NCBI GenBank assembly: GCA_020852035.1
Contig: JADZBR010000241.1
Coordinates: 1-45,732, forward strand
Direction: 5' to 3'
Origin: Caulobacteraceae bacterium
Lineage (GTDB): Bacteria > Pseudomonadota > Alphaproteobacteria > Caulobacterales > Caulobacteraceae
Length of the DNA stretch: 45,732 nt
Shown: positions 43,827 to 45,732 of the stretch, one piece after another
How the letters are laid out: each line of letters begins with the position of its first letter
Numbering within the stretch: position 1 is the stretch's first letter
Program-made: the position numbers and the translations under genes
The notes under the pieces: generated by a model
Database searches by the model: none
What the model saw: only the letters and a program-made list of their open reading frames with translations
Told to the model about the DNA's origin: nothing

Positions 43827-45041
43827 ATGAGTGATCGCCTCGGCCCCCTCGCCACTTTCCGCCCGCCGCAGACCCCGGCCCTGGTGGTCCGGCGCGCGAC
43901 CCTGATGCGCAACCTGGCGGCCATGCAGGCCGCCGCCGACGCGGCGGGCGCGGCGCTGCGGGCGCACGGCAAGATGCACAAGTGCTCGACGCTCGGCCGG
44001 CTGCAGGTGGCCGGCGGCGCCGTCGGGCTCTGCTGCCAGACCGTCGGCGAGGCGGAGGCCTTCGCGGCGGCGGGGATCGGCGATGTCCTGATCACCTCGC
44101 CCCCCGCGCCCTGGGCGGCGGCGCGGATCGCGGCCCTGGCGGCGGGCGGGACAAAGGTCGGGGTGGTCGCCGACGATGAGGGGCAGATCGAGCGGCTGTC
44201 GGCGGCGGCGAGCGCGGCGGGGACGGTGATCGAGGTGGTGATCGACATCGACCTCGGCCTGCACCGCACCGGCGCCGCGCCCGGCGAGGCGGTCGGGCTG
44301 GCCGGCAAGGCGCAGAACTCGCCGGGCCTGCGCTGGCGCGGCGTGCAAGGCTACGCGGGCGACCTGCAGCACCTCGCCGATCTCGCCGTTCGCAAGGCGA
44401 AGGCGAAGGCGGCGCAGGACAAGCTCGCCGCCCTGGTCGCCGACCTGAAGGCCGTGGCCCTCGACCCGCAGGTGGTGACGGGGGCGGGCACCGGCACCTA
44501 TGCGCTGGACCTCGGCTCGGGCGCCTTCAACGAGATACAGGCCGGCTCCTACGCCTTCATGGACGTGGAGTACGAGGACTGCGGCGCGCCGGACGGCGGG
44601 CCCTGGCCGTTCGCGGCGGCGCTGTTCCTGGCGGCCGGCGTGGTCTCCGCCCGGCACAAGACGCATGTCACCTGCGACGTCGGCCTGAAGGCGCACTCGG
44701 TGGACGGGCCGCCGGCGCGGGTGGTCGGCGGGGCGCCGGAGGGCTCCACCTGGCGGGCGATGGGCGACGAGCATGGGGCGGTGTTCCATCCCGAGATGAT
44801 GGCGAAGCTGCGCGCGCTGGGGCGCGAGGCGGTCGACGCCATCGGGACGCTGGACGCCGACCCGGCGGTGGAGCGGCCGGCGGACCTGCCGAAGGTGGGC
44901 GACATCGTCTGGCTGCAGCCGGGCCACTGTGACCCGACCGTCAACCTGCACGACGTGCTCTACGTCGTGGACGAGGACGGGGCCTACGAAGTCTGGCCGA
45001 TCGACGCCCGGCGCGTGAGCCCTACTGCGCCGCGACCCTGA
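43827..45041 (+). CDS. DSD1-family PLP enzyme (D-threonine aldolase / D-serine dehydratase-like)
   Basis: A 404-residue fold-type III PLP enzyme. The alanine-racemase-like N-terminal barrel carries the cofactor lysine in LRAHGKMHKCSTL (about residue 49), then VDIDLGLHRTGAAPG and TGAGTGTYALD, which grips the PLP phosphate. The C-terminal domain ends with the metal-binding block LQPGHCDPTVNLHDVLYVV, whose His and Cys bind Zn or Mn in D-serine dehydratase and D-threonine aldolase. It cleaves or deaminates a D-hydroxyamino acid; which one is open. The last 20 bases overlap the convergent TauD-like gene. Confidence 0.9.
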   Translation: MSDRLGPLATFRPPQTPALVVRRATLMRNLAAMQAAADAAGAALRAHGKMHKCSTLGRLQVAGGAVGLCCQTVGEAEAFAAAGIGDVLITSPPAPWAAARIAALAAGGTKVGVVADDEGQIERLSAAASAAGTVIEVVIDIDLGLHRTGAAPGEAVGLAGKAQNSPGLRWRGVQGYAGDLQHLADLAVRKAKAKAAQDKLAALVADLKAVALDPQVVTGAGTGTYALDLGSGAFNEIQAGSYAFMDVEYEDCGAPDGGPWPFAAALFLAAGVVSARHKTHVTCDVGLKAHSVDGPPARVVGGAPEGSTWRAMGDEHGAVFHPEMMAKLRALGREAVDAIGTLDADPAVERPADLPKVGDIVWLQPGHCDPTVNLHDVLYVVDEDGAYEVWPIDARRVSPTAPRP

Positions 45042-45732
45042 GCTCGGCCGGCATCCGCGAGCGGTGGTACGGCCGGTCGCCCCGCACCGTGGCGCGGTTC
45101 ATGATCCGTCGGTGGGGCAGGTAGTCGTTGACCGCGTAGTGCTGCGTCACCCGGTTGTCCCAGAAGGCGATGGCGTTCGGGCTCCAGCGCCAGCGGACCA
45201 GGAACTCCGGCTTCTGGATGTGGTCGAACAGCATGCCAAGGATCGCATCGCTCTCCTTGCGGCGCAGGCCCTTGATCCGCTCGGTGAAGCCGTAGTTGAC
45301 GAAGAGGCCGTCCTCGCCGGTCTCCGGGTGGGTGCGGATCACCGGGTGGATCACCGGCGGATGCTCCTCCATCGCCCTGGCGTGCTTGTCGGCCCCGGCG
45401 TCCTTGGCCACCACGCCGCGCGTCGGGAAGCCGCGGGCGAAGTCGTGCACTGCGTCGAGCCCTGAGAGGAACTCGCGGAACGCCGGCGACAGGGCCTCAT
45501 AGGCCGCCTTCATGTTCGACCACACCGTGTCGCCGCCCGACGGCGGCAGGTGTTTGGCGTAGAGAATCGAGGCCATCGGCGGGGTCTCGATGAAGGTGAC
45601 GTCTGTGTGCCAGGCGTCGTTGTCGGTGGGGTTTTCCTTGTGGTTGTCGAGGATGAACAGCTCCGGCGCCTCGGGCACCCCCGGATAGAGCGGGTGGGTG
45701 TGCAGCGGCCCGAAGCGGGCGGCGAAGTCGCG
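45022..45732 (-). CDS. TauD-family Fe(II)/2-oxoglutarate dioxygenase (5' part outside window)
   Basis: The 236 visible codons are the C-terminal part; the reading frame continues off the right edge (RDFAARFGPLHTHPLYPG). Iron ligands are visible as His and Asp in AWHTDVTF and the distal His in VTQHYAVNDY, and HRRIMNRATVRGDRP supplies the arginine for 2-oxoglutarate. PPMASILYAKHLPPSGGDTVWSNM is the typical TauD central block. The family hydroxylates taurine, alkylsulfonates or herbicide-like acids to release sulfite or an acid; the substrate is not fixed by sequence. A sulfur-scavenging role would fit the transsulfuration theme elsewhere but is not linked by position. Confidence 0.9.
   Translation of the reverse strand, partial: RDFAARFGPLHTHPLYPGVPEAPELFILDNHKENPTDNDAWHTDVTFIETPPMASILYAKHLPPSGGDTVWSNMKAAYEALSPAFREFLSGLDAVHDFARGFPTRGVVAKDAGADKHARAMEEHPPVIHPVIRTHPETGEDGLFVNYGFTERIKGLRRKESDAILGMLFDHIQKPEFLVRWRWSPNAIAFWDNRVTQHYAVNDYLPHRRIMNRATVRGDRPYHRSRMPAELRVAAQ

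Overview
The window is a very GC-rich, densely packed stretch of bacterial chromosome. The gene content suggests an alphaproteobacterium, most likely of the family Caulobacteraceae (Phenylobacterium/Caulobacter-like): a large TonB-dependent receptor, an HWE-type histidine kinase with a CHASE3 sensor, a MoxR/DUF58/SpoIIM/RDD operon, IorAB-type molybdoenzymes, and intergenic palindromic repeats. This placement is inferred from family content only. I see no phage, insertion sequence, CRISPR array, tRNA or rRNA. I call 40 protein genes; two run off the window edges (TypA at the left, a TauD-like dioxygenase at the right).

Layout. 1-2.1 kb: the end of typA, then a translationally coupled CHASE3/HWE kinase and single-domain response regulator. 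2.1-7.7 kb: a GMC oxidoreductase and a PLP aminotransferase on the minus strand, divergent from cystathionine beta-synthase and a cystathionine gamma-lyase/synthase (transsulfuration). 7.9-12.9 kb: a TonB-dependent receptor and a periplasmic gamma-glutamyltransferase. 13.0-19.0 kb: a six-gene, end-overlapping operon DUF4129-DUF4350-MoxR-DUF58-SpoIIM-RDD. 19.0-20.1 kb: two small membrane proteins on the minus strand. 20.1-23.2 kb: a four-gene operon PepSY-TM/DUF2271/DUF4198/ApbE behind a good Fur-box match. 23.4-25.7 kb: a Mur ligase (MurC/Mpl type) divergent from an LD-carboxypeptidase, suggesting cell-wall peptide recycling. 25.9-27.5 kb: a crotonase/SDR pair. 27.7-31.8 kb: an FAD oxidoreductase, a cytochrome c, a K+ channel with a C-terminal zinc ribbon, and NhaA. 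31.9-34.6 kb: a two-subunit, Tat-exported molybdenum hydroxylase (IorAB). 34.5-38.3 kb: a small GNAT protein, a PhyH-type dioxygenase and a large hybrid histidine kinase. 38.4-42.4 kb: an MHS-family transporter with a large periplasmic insertion, coupled to a penicillin-acylase-family enzyme. 42.4-45.7 kb: a glutathione transferase, a small secreted protein behind an unusually AT-rich upstream region, a DSD1-type PLP enzyme and a TauD-like dioxygenase.

The most interesting unit is the 20.1-23.2 kb operon. Its DUF2271 protein is predicted to be exported and carries the sequence DGVTGAT, which fits the D-x-x-(S/T)-G-A-T motif at which ApbE enzymes attach FMN covalently, and the operon encodes an ApbE. 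With a PepSY-type membrane protein and a Fur-like operator, it looks like an iron-controlled, flavin-based electron-transfer (ferric-reductase-like) system of the cell envelope. This is an inference from motif, context and operator; none of it is proven here.

The second theme is repeats. At least five kinds of palindromic intergenic element occur. One is a ~109-bp unit present twice in opposite orientation, about 25.6 kb apart, with one 33-nt arm identical between copies. Another is a perfect 17-bp-stem hairpin abutting the gamma-glutamyltransferase stop codon and sharing 16 nt with the outer arm of a larger nested element.
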